Assembly: GCF_003173575.1 (NCBI RefSeq) | Contig: NZ_QGNY01000009.1 | Location: 1-64,000, forward strand | Length of the DNA stretch: 64,000 nt | Direction: 5' to 3' | Source of the DNA: Pedobacter paludis | GTDB lineage: Bacteria > Bacteroidota > Bacteroidia > Sphingobacteriales > Sphingobacteriaceae | Shown here: piece after piece, positions 8,799 through 16,723 of the stretch | Position numbering within the stretch: position 1 is the first letter of the stretch | How the letters are laid out: each line of letters starts with the position of its first letter | Notes under the pieces: model-generated | Database searches by the model: none | Seen by the model: only the letters and a program-made list of their open reading frames with translations | What the model was told of the DNA's origin: nothing | Translations under genes and position numbers: made by a program

Positions 8799-8808
8799 TC
8801 TCCTTAAT

Positions 8809-9672
8809 ATGAAACGACTTGTATATTTTGCCGTTATCATCCCCCTACTTTTAACATCCTGTCATTCCAAATCTGCCCAAGAGAAAGTCGCTTCTGTACA
8901 AAATACTAACGCAAAAGAAGAGAAAGATTCTATCTATACTAAACCAGCAGATAGCAAAACCATATTAAGTAGAAAGGAAGTTCCTGTTTTATGCTACCAC
9001 CAGATTCGAAATAATTTAGCTAGTGACAGCAAAAGAGCGCACGATGATATTATTGCGCCCGATAAATTCAAGGAACACATCAAAATGCTTGCAGATAGCG
9101 GTTACCATACCATCCAGCCTGATGATCTTTACAACTATTTGGTATACGGAGCCAAGCTACCTACAAAACCCATCATGATCACTTTTGATGATACTGATCT
9201 GGATCAGTTTACTACGGGTGCATCAACCTTAAAGAAATATGGTTTTAAAGGCGTTTATTTTATCATGACGGTATCTATAGGCAAAAAAGGTAGAATTGGC
9301 TATATGAGTGCAGAGCAGATTAAGCAGTTATCTGATGAGGGTAATACAATCGCCAGCCATACTTACGATCATAAAAACTTTGCTCAGTTTAGAGATGAAG
9401 ATTGGATAACCCAAGTTGATGAACCCACTAAAAAACTCGAAAAAATAACTGGGAAAAAGGTAGAATATTTTGCGTTTCCTTATGGCGTTTACAAAGCATC
9501 TACCCTGCATAAATTAAAAGAACATGGCTTTAAGGCCGCCTTTATTTTATCGACCAAAAGGGATGATCAATTTCCACTTTACACCATTAGAAGAATTATA
9601 GATCCCGGAAGATATACAGCAAGGAATCTGTACTACAGCATCAACAAAAGCTTTAATAAACCAAAACAATAA
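8809..9672 (+). CDS. Polysaccharide deacetylase lipoprotein (paralogue)
   Basis: 287 residues, clearly a duplicate of the gene at 7882. Lipobox LTSC with Cys18, Lys/Asp-rich linker, then the NodB/CE4 domain: LCYHQ near 61-65, TFDDTD with D127 and D128, SHTYDH with H184 and H188, FAFPYG at 221-226. All metal-binding residues are kept, so both copies may be active. The linkers and C-termini differ more than the cores. It starts 48 bp after the first copy and 38 bp before the DUF3298 gene. Role as for its neighbour; different glycan or growth-phase use would explain keeping both, but that is inference. Confidence 0.9.
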   Translation: MKRLVYFAVIIPLLLTSCHSKSAQEKVASVQNTNAKEEKDSIYTKPADSKTILSRKEVPVLCYHQIRNNLASDSKRAHDDIIAPDKFKEHIKMLADSGYHTIQPDDLYNYLVYGAKLPTKPIMITFDDTDLDQFTTGASTLKKYGFKGVYFIMTVSIGKKGRIGYMSAEQIKQLSDEGNTIASHTYDHKNFAQFRDEDWITQVDEPTKKLEKITGKKVEYFAFPYGVYKASTLHKLKEHGFKAAFILSTKRDDQFPLYTIRRIIDPGRYTARNLYYSINKSFNKPKQ

Positions 9673-9710
9673 GCGCCTAAATTTATTTAATAAGTATACA
9701 ATAGCCAGCC

Positions 9711-10874
9711 ATGAAAAAACTTATTTTATATAGTGCCTTCGGATTTTTAGCTCTAACAGCCTGTAATCGCAATAAAAGTGAGAACACCACCTCAGCAACA
9801 CTCGATAGTACCAAAACTGTAACAGCAGATTTGCCAGAGAATTTTTATAAGCGACTGGAGGGTGATGTAGCCGGCAAGCATGTTGTTATGAACTTAAAAA
9901 AAACCGGAAGTGATTATTCTGGAAATTATTATTATAACGGCTCATGGCTAAATTTATCTATAGATACACTTATTGGAAAAGATAGCATTGTTTTGAACGA
10001 AAATAACTTTTCTGAATATTATTTCGATGAAAATGCAAAATCAAATACGTTAGCGCTTAAGTGGACTGGCAATGGTTTTAAAGGCAAATGGACTAGCGGT
10101 AAAAAAGATAAAACATTTGATATTGACTTGACTGAAAAATACCCCGCAGGTAGTTATGCTTTTTCAATCTCTACGTATGCAGATTCTGTTAAGGCTTTTC
10201 CGAATAAGGCAAAATCGCCCCAGGCAGATATCAGTTTTAATGGCTTAACAGCTACGGGAAAATCAACAGCTGACACTTGGTTAAACCAAGAACTTAAAAA
10301 ACTGATGGGATTAAAGGCTAATCAAAATGATTGGAATACAGGATATAAAAATTTGGCAACAGCATACTTTGCAGATTACAAAAACTCAGTTTTAGATTAC
10401 GCAAAAGATGGAGGTGCAAATGATGCATTTTTAAACTACAACAATCACAGTAATCAAAGTATTGTTTACAACGATAAAGATTTTGTAATTGTAGAGCAGA
10501 TGGATGACGATTATAGTGGCGGTGCGCATGGAAATTATGCAAGTATTTTTCACTGCTTAGATACCAAAACCCAAAAGAAACTTATACTTAGTGATGTTGT
10601 TAAAGTAGATACTGTAATTTTAGGAAAGCTTTTAGAAAAGAATCTTCGTAAACAGTATAATGTTAAACCAGAACAGCAATTAACCACTGTTCTTTTTGAT
10701 GATTATATAAAGCCCAACAATAACTTTTATTTTAACGATAACGGACTGGCTTTTTTGTATAACCCATACGAAGTGGCGAGCTATGCACAAGGACAAATAA
10801 TAGTTTACATTCCATTTGCCGAACTAAAACCTTATTTGGTTCCTGCATTTGCAACAAGAATTGGGCTAAAGTAA
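9711..10874 (+). CDS. DUF3298 (RsiV/PdaC-type) lipoprotein
   Basis: 387 residues with a lipoprotein signal ending LTAC (Cys18). Residues about 45-140 look like a beta-rich domain. The C-terminal part (about 200-387) matches DUF3298, with the landmark S-G-G-A-H-G-N-Y near 264-271 and a conserved downstream block on a long beta region. DUF3298 occurs in the anti-sigma factor RsiV, where it binds lysozyme, and in the peptidoglycan deacetylase PdaC beside a CE4 domain. Here it follows two CE4 lipoproteins on the same strand, so it probably works with them, for example in substrate or lysozyme recognition at the envelope. That partnership is inferred from gene order. Confidence 0.8.
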   Translation: MKKLILYSAFGFLALTACNRNKSENTTSATLDSTKTVTADLPENFYKRLEGDVAGKHVVMNLKKTGSDYSGNYYYNGSWLNLSIDTLIGKDSIVLNENNFSEYYFDENAKSNTLALKWTGNGFKGKWTSGKKDKTFDIDLTEKYPAGSYAFSISTYADSVKAFPNKAKSPQADISFNGLTATGKSTADTWLNQELKKLMGLKANQNDWNTGYKNLATAYFADYKNSVLDYAKDGGANDAFLNYNNHSNQSIVYNDKDFVIVEQMDDDYSGGAHGNYASIFHCLDTKTQKKLILSDVVKVDTVILGKLLEKNLRKQYNVKPEQQLTTVLFDDYIKPNNNFYFNDNGLAFLYNPYEVASYAQGQIIVYIPFAELKPYLVPAFATRIGLK

Positions 10875-10921
10875 GGGGATTCTTTTTATGTTTCGTGGAG
10901 ACACGAACCATGGCGATTAGG

Positions 10922-11374
10922 TTACAGTATTTCTCTAATTAAATATTTCTTGCTATTAAAATTCAATTCTTCCTTAACTTTTTTACCGATAAATAGTTTC
11001 CCTATTGGCGATGCTTGGGAAACAGCAAAAAATGTCTTTCCATCGTATTTAAGTTCACCCGCACTAATGCTGATGTAAAAATTCCCTTCTGTAGTTAAAA
11101 CCAAACTTCCGTTTTTAACCATTTTGCTAGGTTCTACATGCTCAATTTGCTGTAAGGCTATTTTCTGCTGACCAGCTTCATACAGAAGCTTACCATTACG
11201 ATCCATCTCTTGTTGCATCATTTCTCGGGTGGTTTCGTATTTATCTCCAGCACTGCTTTTTGTATCATCATTTGATGCCTGCCTTGCCTGTTGCAAAGAA
11301 TATTCAATATTCTCTATCCTATTTTCGATAAAGGTTAAGCACAGCTGATATAATGAGGATTTAAGAGTAGACAT
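10922..11374 (-). CDS. Small GreA/GreB-like protein
   Basis: 150 residues. The N-terminal half is a predicted coiled coil with the segment S-S-A-G-D-K-Y-E-T-T-R near 41-51, a hallmark of small Gre-like factors of Bacteroidota. The C-terminal half resembles the GreA/GreB FKBP-like domain, including S-P-I-G-K-L-F-I-G-K-K-V near 122-133. Gre factors rescue backtracked RNA polymerase by stimulating transcript cleavage. Homologues are often mislabelled 3-oxoacyl-ACP synthase, for which there is no sequence support. It converges on the DUF3298 gene and is followed upstream by other leftward genes. Confidence 0.7.
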   Translation of the reverse strand: MSTLKSSLYQLCLTFIENRIENIEYSLQQARQASNDDTKSSAGDKYETTREMMQQEMDRNGKLLYEAGQQKIALQQIEHVEPSKMVKNGSLVLTTEGNFYISISAGELKYDGKTFFAVSQASPIGKLFIGKKVKEELNFNSKKYLIREIL

Positions 11375-11407
11375 GTATGATGAAGAAAAATTTTAATGGT
11401 TAGGAAT

Positions 11408-11752
11408 TTAATTACGCAATGCAAAGGCTTGATTCAAAATGGATTCGATTTTATCTTTTGGAATATCTTCGAGATGATCAACGAGTAAAATTTTCATTCT
11501 GGCTCTTTTTTCTTGCAACAAATCTTCGTCATCTATTTTGTTTCCATCTACCAAACCGATATATGGCTGAAGCAGTTTTTTGTGAATCCAAAGATAACAG
11601 AACATTTTTCCTTTAAAATAATAAAAAGGCATTCCATATTTCCAGTGCTCGGTTACATCAGCATAAGCCAACAAAACCGATCTTAAATGTTGCAGACAGC
11701 TTTTTATCGGTTCATCTTTTTGCTCGAAATAATTATCCAAAGGGTTAAGCAT
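11408..11752 (-). CDS. DUF1801 family protein
   Basis: 114 residues, cytosolic. It shows the DUF1801 pattern: helical start, then W-K-Y-G-M-P-F-Y near residues 37-44, F-C-Y-L-W-I-H-K-K, and P-Y-I-G-L-V-D-G. The family is small and common in Bacteroidota; its function is not established, though some members resemble iron-chaperone-like YdhG proteins. It lies 33 bp upstream of the Gre-like gene on the same strand. Confidence 0.75.
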   Translation of the reverse strand: MLNPLDNYFEQKDEPIKSCLQHLRSVLLAYADVTEHWKYGMPFYYFKGKMFCYLWIHKKLLQPYIGLVDGNKIDDEDLLQEKRARMKILLVDHLEDIPKDKIESILNQAFALRN

Positions 11753-11849
11753 CGTTTAAGTGAAATATGATATGAAACCTCAAAATTCTAAGCAAAATCA
11801 TCCTTTTCGAACAATTTGAGAAATCTTTGCAAATTGGTTAATGGGTTGC

Positions 11850-11905
11850 TTATTCACATGTCTCTCGTTTCATTGCGCTACAGTCGAGATGACGATAACA
11901 ATGTA
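11850..11905. repeat. Degenerate dispersed repeat
   Basis: Contains TCTCGTTTCATTGCGCTACA and GTCGAGATGACGA, a worn form of the GTCGAAATGACG element that is better preserved at 62023-62119. Noncoding. Confidence 0.4.
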
Positions 11906-11910
11906 ACCCA

Positions 11911-12486
11911 CTATTCCTCAATCCACCTCACTTTTTCTTCTATCGAAGTACGGTTTGGTTCCCAGGGTTTTTCGTTGTGATAGCCCATATAAAATAAGCC
12001 AATACATTTTTCATTTGCGCTAAGATTTAAAAAATCTCCAAGATCATTAATTAAAGGAGGCGAACTCCAATAAGCACCTACTTTTAAACTTTCTGCCGTT
12101 AAAGCCATATTCTGAACAGCACAGGAAACCGCAGCCAATTCTTCCCATTCAGGAACTTTACCGCTTAACTGCATATTAATGGCAATAATACAATCGGCCT
12201 GATTTGTCTTTTCTGCAAAACTATCGTACTTTTTCTGCAAGAATTGTTGTGGCGTAACTAAAGATTTATATAATCTGCCGAGTTCTTCTCCGAGCCTTGC
12301 CAAACCCGTCTTCCTAATAACCACGAAGCGCCAAGGCTGGGTTAACTTATGTGTAGGGGCATAATTTGCAGTTTCTAAAATCTGATTGATTACTTCAACA
12401 GGGATTTCTTTCTTTATATAACTGGCAGGAAAAATACTGCGTCGTTCTTTTATAATTTTAACTAGGTTTTCGTAAGCTGTACTCAT
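11911..12486 (-). CDS. Nitroreductase family protein
   Basis: 191 residues from the ATG at 12486. A longer reading from 12534 is rejected because the extra residues are hydrophobic and unlike the family, and a promoter-like TATCTTTA lies inside it. Landmarks: R-R-S-I-F-P near residue 15, N-Y-A-P-T-H-K-L-T-Q-P-W-R-F near 40-53, an S-S-P-P-L-I-N segment near 140, and a C-terminal W-E-P-N-R. These belong to the FMN-dependent nitroreductase fold, closest to the YdjA/small oxidoreductase group. It reduces nitro or quinone compounds with NAD(P)H; the natural substrate is unknown. Confidence 0.88.
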   Translation of the reverse strand: MSTAYENLVKIIKERRSIFPASYIKKEIPVEVINQILETANYAPTHKLTQPWRFVVIRKTGLARLGEELGRLYKSLVTPQQFLQKKYDSFAEKTNQADCIIAINMQLSGKVPEWEELAAVSCAVQNMALTAESLKVGAYWSSPPLINDLGDFLNLSANEKCIGLFYMGYHNEKPWEPNRTSIEEKVRWIEE

Positions 12487-12571
12487 GTGGTAAAGATAAG
12501 GCAAAAGGTTTAAGGTATAGGGCTTAGGAAGCAACTAATAGAACATTTGACGTTTTAATGTCTTGAAAATA

Positions 12572-13120
12572 TCAAATCTTTAATTGCTTTCTGATTTGCT
12601 TAACCTTTGCAAAGAAGGCTATACTTTCTTTATCAACGAGAAAGTTCATAGTCTGAATGAGTTCTTCAATAATCCAATTGTGCTTTGCAGATAAATTGGC
12701 CAGGATATTTAAGCAATGAGATTTTACAGCAACTGGAATTTTTTCGTCGATTAGCCAAGCAAATACCACATCGACTATTTTTTCTGTATTGTATTCCGTC
12801 AATGTTTTTTGTATCTCTGCAGATGCCTTTTTATTGGTCATAAAGGCAAGAATTTTAACAAAATGCCTTAAAGCAGATGTATTATTTTGCAAGGGAAATT
12901 TTTCTAAAAAATAAGCTGTGTATGGCAAAAATCTTTCTTGGTGATTAGAGTAAACATTCTCCAAAATCCACGCTGCCCTAAATCCGATTTGTACATCTTT
13001 ATAAAAACTTAAATCGATTAGATCTTTTACAGAAAAAGTTTGATCAGATGCAATAGATGCCAGTTTCTCCACTTTATTTTTGCTGAGGGTTGTTTTTATG
13101 TTATCGATTAAGGATTGCAT
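12572..13120 (-). CDS. HEAT-like helical repeat protein
   Basis: 182 residues, no signal peptide, almost entirely alpha-helical with paired amphipathic helices of about 35-40 residues each, typical of HEAT-like repeats. A-W-I-L-E-N-V-Y near 49-56 and F-A-W-L-I-D-E-K-I-P-V-A-V-K near 119-132 are repeat-like helices. Small proteins of this kind are widespread in Bacteroidota with no assigned role. It lies 85 bp upstream of the nitroreductase gene on the same strand. No function is claimed. Confidence 0.6.
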   Translation of the reverse strand: MQSLIDNIKTTLSKNKVEKLASIASDQTFSVKDLIDLSFYKDVQIGFRAAWILENVYSNHQERFLPYTAYFLEKFPLQNNTSALRHFVKILAFMTNKKASAEIQKTLTEYNTEKIVDVVFAWLIDEKIPVAVKSHCLNILANLSAKHNWIIEELIQTMNFLVDKESIAFFAKVKQIRKQLKI

Positions 13121-13494
13121 GAATCAAAAATAGCTTTTTTATGCATCTGCTGAAGCAGAAGGCAATGAAATGCGCAAGCACTAAGCTACATACATATTTT
13201 TTTTCAGAACATTTGGTTTATTGCTACTCATTGCCGTTGGTTTCAACCAACGGAAAATTAAAAAATTGCAAAAGGGCTTTAGCCAAACCAAAGCGTATTC
13301 TTTTTGCTAAAAGCACAGCTCATTATTAAATAAACCCAATTAAACGAATGCTGATTTTTATTCGGCAGTAGCGAAAGTCCCAAAGAGATGCCTTAGGCAT
13401 GGGGCTGGATTTGCGATGAAACGCTAACGCTCATTTCCAAATAATTATGCTCAAACCATTTCAGTTCTGCCTTTTTACCCTCAACCTTTTTCCC
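13121..13494. other. Intergenic region with one strong hairpin
   Basis: No gene is supported. At 13234-13253 CCGTTGGTTTCAACCAACGG forms a 9-bp stem; hairpins of this type are dispersed in many Bacteroidota genomes. The segment around 13360-13430 (GTAGCGAAAGTCCC..., GAAACGCTAACGCTC) looks like further dispersed repeat DNA. Confidence 0.5.
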
Positions 13495-13502
13495 TATCTT
13501 TG
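13495..13502 (+). promoter_or_regulatory. Bacteroidota -7 box for the ABC-F gene
   Basis: TATCTTTG matches TAnnTTTG and places the transcript start at about 13509. This supports translation from 13522 rather than an upstream ATG at 13447. Confidence 0.5.
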
Positions 13503-13521
13503 CGGCTTATTTATTTACAGC

Positions 13522-15144
13522 ATGATTTCAGTTTCTAATTTATCATTACGATACGGCAAACGCACTTTATTTGAAGATGTTAACCTAAAATTTAACCAGG
13601 GCAATTGCTATGGTGTAATTGGTGCCAATGGCGCAGGTAAGTCTACTTTTCTTAAAATTTTATCGGGAGAAGTAAGCCAAACTTCTGGAAGTGTTGCTTT
13701 TACACCGGGCGAACGTATGGCGGTTTTAAAGCAAAACCATTACGAATTTGATGAATTTACGGTACTAGAAACCGTAATGATGGGACATAAAGAACTTTAT
13801 GCCATCATGAAAGAGAAAGATGCCATCTACATGAAAGAAGATTTTACTGAAAAAGACGGCGAACGCGCTGGCGAATTGGAAAATATCTTTGCAGAAAAAG
13901 ATGGTTGGAACATGGAAAGCAACGCGGCTACAATGTTGAGCAACTTAGGCATTACCGAAGAAAATCATTATAAATTACTAAAAGAACTCGATAACACTCA
14001 AAAAGTACGTGTATTGCTGGCACAGGCATTATTTGGCAACCCAGATATCTTGCTTTTGGATGAGCCTACCAACGATTTGGACATTGAAACCATTGCCTGG
14101 TTAGAAAATTTCTTAGCTGATTATCAAAGCATTGTATTGGTTGTATCTCACGATAGGCACTTTTTAGATGCCGTTTGCACACACATTGTTGATATCGATT
14201 TCAGCAAAATGAGTATTTACACCGGTAACTATACTTTCTGGTACGAATCTAGTCAACTGGCATTAAAACAACGTAGCGATCAGAATAAAAAAACGGAGGA
14301 TAAAGTTAAAGAGCTACAGGAATTTATCCGTCGTTTTAGCGCAAATGCGTCTAAATCGAAACAGGCAACTTCTCGTAAGAAAGCTTTGGATAAAATTGAT
14401 ATTACAGAGATTAAAGCCTCGAGCAGAAAATACCCAGCCATTATATTTAACAATACTGGCCGAGAGGCGGGCGATCAGATATTACAAGTTGAGGGTCTGG
14501 GAAAATCTGGAAACGATGGTGTTTTATTTGACAAGGTTACCTTCATGGTAAATAAGGGAGATAAAATAGCGGTCTTATCTCAAAACAGTTTGGCTACCGC
14601 AGCATTTTACGATATTTTATCCGGTAGAGACACAGATCATAAAGGCGAATTTAAATGGGGCGTAACCATAAGCACAGCCGATATACCGAACGATAGTTCT
14701 GAATATTTTGCTGGCAAGGATGAAAACCTGGTTGATTGGTTACGTGAGTATTCTGGAACGGATGCTGATGAACAATTTGTACGCAGCTTTTTAGGCCGTA
14801 TGCTGTTTTCGGGTGAGGAAGTTTTGAAAAACGTAAAAGTTCTTTCAGGAGGCGAAAAAATGCGTTGTATGTTTTCGAGAATGATGTTGCAACAGGCCAA
14901 TTTATTGATGTTTGATGAGCCGACCAATCACTTGGATTTAGAATCAATTGAGGCGTTAAACAACGGAATGAAAGATTTTAAAGGCACAATTTTGTTTACC
15001 TCACGAGATCATCAGTTAACAGAAACAGTTGCAAATCGTATTATCGAAATTACACCTAAGGGAACCATTGATAAGTTAATGACTTACGATGAATACATTA
15101 ATAGTGATGAAGTTGCAAAACTTCGTGAAAGTATGTATGCTTAA
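13522..15144 (+). CDS. ABC-F family ATPase (YbiT/YkpA-like) with one degenerate ATP site
   Basis: 540 residues from the ATG at 13522; the -7 box lies inside the longer reading. Two ABC domains and no membrane segments, as in ribosome-associated ABC-F translation factors. NBD1: Walker A GANGAGKST (34-42), Walker B with DEPTNDLD (about 181-188), H-loop His210. NBD2: signature LSGGEK (from 440) and DEPTNHLD are intact. NBD1's signature reads LKELDNTQK (about 153-161). NBD2's Walker A reads SQNSLATAA (353-361, Lys replaced by Thr359), and its H-loop His is Arg495. All three losses fall in one composite site. A basic linker (about 250-310) separates the domains. A terminator follows at 15165. Confidence 0.93.
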   Translation: MISVSNLSLRYGKRTLFEDVNLKFNQGNCYGVIGANGAGKSTFLKILSGEVSQTSGSVAFTPGERMAVLKQNHYEFDEFTVLETVMMGHKELYAIMKEKDAIYMKEDFTEKDGERAGELENIFAEKDGWNMESNAATMLSNLGITEENHYKLLKELDNTQKVRVLLAQALFGNPDILLLDEPTNDLDIETIAWLENFLADYQSIVLVVSHDRHFLDAVCTHIVDIDFSKMSIYTGNYTFWYESSQLALKQRSDQNKKTEDKVKELQEFIRRFSANASKSKQATSRKKALDKIDITEIKASSRKYPAIIFNNTGREAGDQILQVEGLGKSGNDGVLFDKVTFMVNKGDKIAVLSQNSLATAAFYDILSGRDTDHKGEFKWGVTISTADIPNDSSEYFAGKDENLVDWLREYSGTDADEQFVRSFLGRMLFSGEEVLKNVKVLSGGEKMRCMFSRMMLQQANLLMFDEPTNHLDLESIEALNNGMKDFKGTILFTSRDHQLTETVANRIIEITPKGTIDKLMTYDEYINSDEVAKLRESMYA

Positions 15145-15164
15145 GTAAAAATTTTAAAGTTTTA

Positions 15165-15195
15165 AAAGCCACATGTTACCATGTGGCTTTTTTTA
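15165..15195 (+). terminator. Rho-independent terminator after ABC-F
   Basis: AAAGCCACATG at 15165-15175 pairs with CATGTGGCTTT at 15180-15190, followed by a T run. Confidence 0.9.
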
Positions 15196-15302
15196 TGAAA
15201 AAAATTCCTCTTGCTGTAGCGTTTTAATTAAGTTAATCGTTTTAGAAGAAAAAAGCGTTAATGGCCATTAACCAATTTTGTTTATAAAATTGATTTAACT
15301 AC

Positions 15303-16001
15303 ATGAAAACTAAAAACTACTTTGGTATCACCACTAAAATTGCACTCTCTCTCTTCGCTATAACTTTAACCCTATCTGCCTGTAAAAAAGATTTTAACGA
15401 TGATCCTATCGAAGCAACGGGAATTGGATTTGTACATGCATCTCCAGGTACTGGTGCTTTAGATTTTATTTTGGATGGTCAAAAAATTAATAATTTTACT
15501 TACACAAAAGATTTAGGCTACTATGCGGCCTATCCGGGCACAAGGTTAATTGGCGTTGCAAAAAAAGATTCATTAAAATATCTAACAACAGCAACATCAG
15601 CATTAAAAGGTGGTGCCTTTTATTCTGTTTTTGTTGTAGATACCTTAAAATTGACTAAACTTTTGGTTGTTGAGGATGATTTGAAGGCACCTGAAACAGA
15701 TAAAGCTAAAATCCGTTTTATTAATTTAAGTCCAGGTTCTCCGGCATTAGATTTAGCCATCCAAGGTACAGATGCACCACTTTTCACGGCAAAAGCGTTT
15801 AAAGAGTTTACAACATTTACATCTATTGCTCCATCAGATACATATACTTTCCAAGTGAAAAACACCGGTTCTACAACTGTAAGAGCAACATTGCCAGCTG
15901 TTAAGATTGAGAAGGGTAAAATTTATACCATTTGGGCAAAAGGGTTAAGCAGCACAACAGATAGCACCAAGTTTGGTTTATCGGTTATGACCAACAAATA
16001 A
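15303..16001 (+). CDS. DUF4397 domain lipoprotein
   Basis: 232 residues. The signal peptide ends LSAC with Cys27, so it is a lipoprotein. The mature part holds DUF4397: two related beta-sandwich halves, each opening with a (F-V-H-A-S-P-G / F-I-N-L-S-P-G-S) plus a-L-D motif, near residues 44-54 and 140-150. DUF4397 lipoproteins are frequent in Bacteroidota and probably sit on the outer membrane; the biological role is not established. It stands alone between terminators, upstream of the ECF sigma gene. Confidence 0.8.
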   Translation: MKTKNYFGITTKIALSLFAITLTLSACKKDFNDDPIEATGIGFVHASPGTGALDFILDGQKINNFTYTKDLGYYAAYPGTRLIGVAKKDSLKYLTTATSALKGGAFYSVFVVDTLKLTKLLVVEDDLKAPETDKAKIRFINLSPGSPALDLAIQGTDAPLFTAKAFKEFTTFTSIAPSDTYTFQVKNTGSTTVRATLPAVKIEKGKIYTIWAKGLSSTTDSTKFGLSVMTNK

Positions 16002-16022
16002 AATATCTACCTATGAAAATTT

Positions 16023-16065
16023 ACATCGTCCCTATTAATTCAAATGGCGGACGATGTTATTTTCT
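16023..16065 (+). terminator. Hairpin terminator after the DUF4397 gene
   Basis: ACATCGTCC at 16023-16031 pairs with GGACGATGT at 16049-16057, then a T-rich tract (TATTTTCTTT). Confidence 0.7.
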
Positions 16066-16138
16066 TTAATTTTGTAAAGAATTAATTGTTCGTAATTAAT
16101 TGGAGCATTAATCTTAAATAACAAATATTCCTTTAGGG

Positions 16139-16723
16139 GTGATCAAAAAAATACTCAGTTTTGAGGAAATTTTAAAAGGCTGTGTAAAAAACGACAATAG
16201 CTGTAAGGAAATGATGTACAAATCATTTTATGGCTACCTAATGGGAATTATTTTAAGATATACAAAGAACATATCAGACAGTGAAGAGCTTGTAAATGAT
16301 AGCTTTATAAAAATTTTTAAGGGTATATCTACATATAAATCGCCACAAAACACTGAAGAGCTTCAAAGATCTTTTAAAGGGTGGATTGCCCAGATTGCAT
16401 CTCGTACTGCAATTGATAAATTAAGAAGTTCTAAGGCTCAATTTTATGTTGATGATCTTTCTGAAGAGGAACATCCCGCTTCTCCAGTTTCTATCGTTTC
16501 CGAACTTCACGTAAACGATATCATGAAATTATTAAATCATTTACCGGATACACAACGATTGGTATTTAATTTATATGAGGTTGAAGGTTTTAGTCACGAT
16601 GAAATTTCGAAAATGTTAACCATTCCAGAAAGTTCTAGCCGGGTTTATTTAACAAGAGCAAAAAATAAATTACGCACACTTTATTTAAGTACCATGGTTC
16701 ATTCATATGAAAAAAATGGATAA
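16139..16723 (+). CDS. ECF-type RNA polymerase sigma factor
   Basis: 194 residues from a GTG at 16139 preceded by AGGGG at 16135-16139. Region 2 lies at about 20-90 (Y-G-Y-L-M-G-I-I-L-R-Y, D-S-E-E-L-V-N-D-S-F-I-K-I-F). Region 4 lies at about 125-180, with the helix-turn-helix around G-F-S-H-D-E-I-S-K-M-L and S-R-V-Y-L-T-R-A-K. It redirects RNA polymerase to a small stress or envelope regulon. The next gene overlaps its 3' end by 17 bp, so the two are translationally coupled. That product, with one membrane segment, is the likely partner or regulator. Confidence 0.92.
   Translation: MIKKILSFEEILKGCVKNDNSCKEMMYKSFYGYLMGIILRYTKNISDSEELVNDSFIKIFKGISTYKSPQNTEELQRSFKGWIAQIASRTAIDKLRSSKAQFYVDDLSEEEHPASPVSIVSELHVNDIMKLLNHLPDTQRLVFNLYEVEGFSHDEISKMLTIPESSSRVYLTRAKNKLRTLYLSTMVHSYEKNG

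Noticed and set aside
10922..11374. 3-oxoacyl-ACP synthase, a label homologues often carry
   Set aside because: No ketosynthase motif and far too short; the sequence resembles a Gre-type factor.
14637..14947. Minus-strand open frames of about 97 codons inside the ABC-F gene
   Set aside because: They lie opposite a conserved ATPase domain, with composition set by the coding strand.
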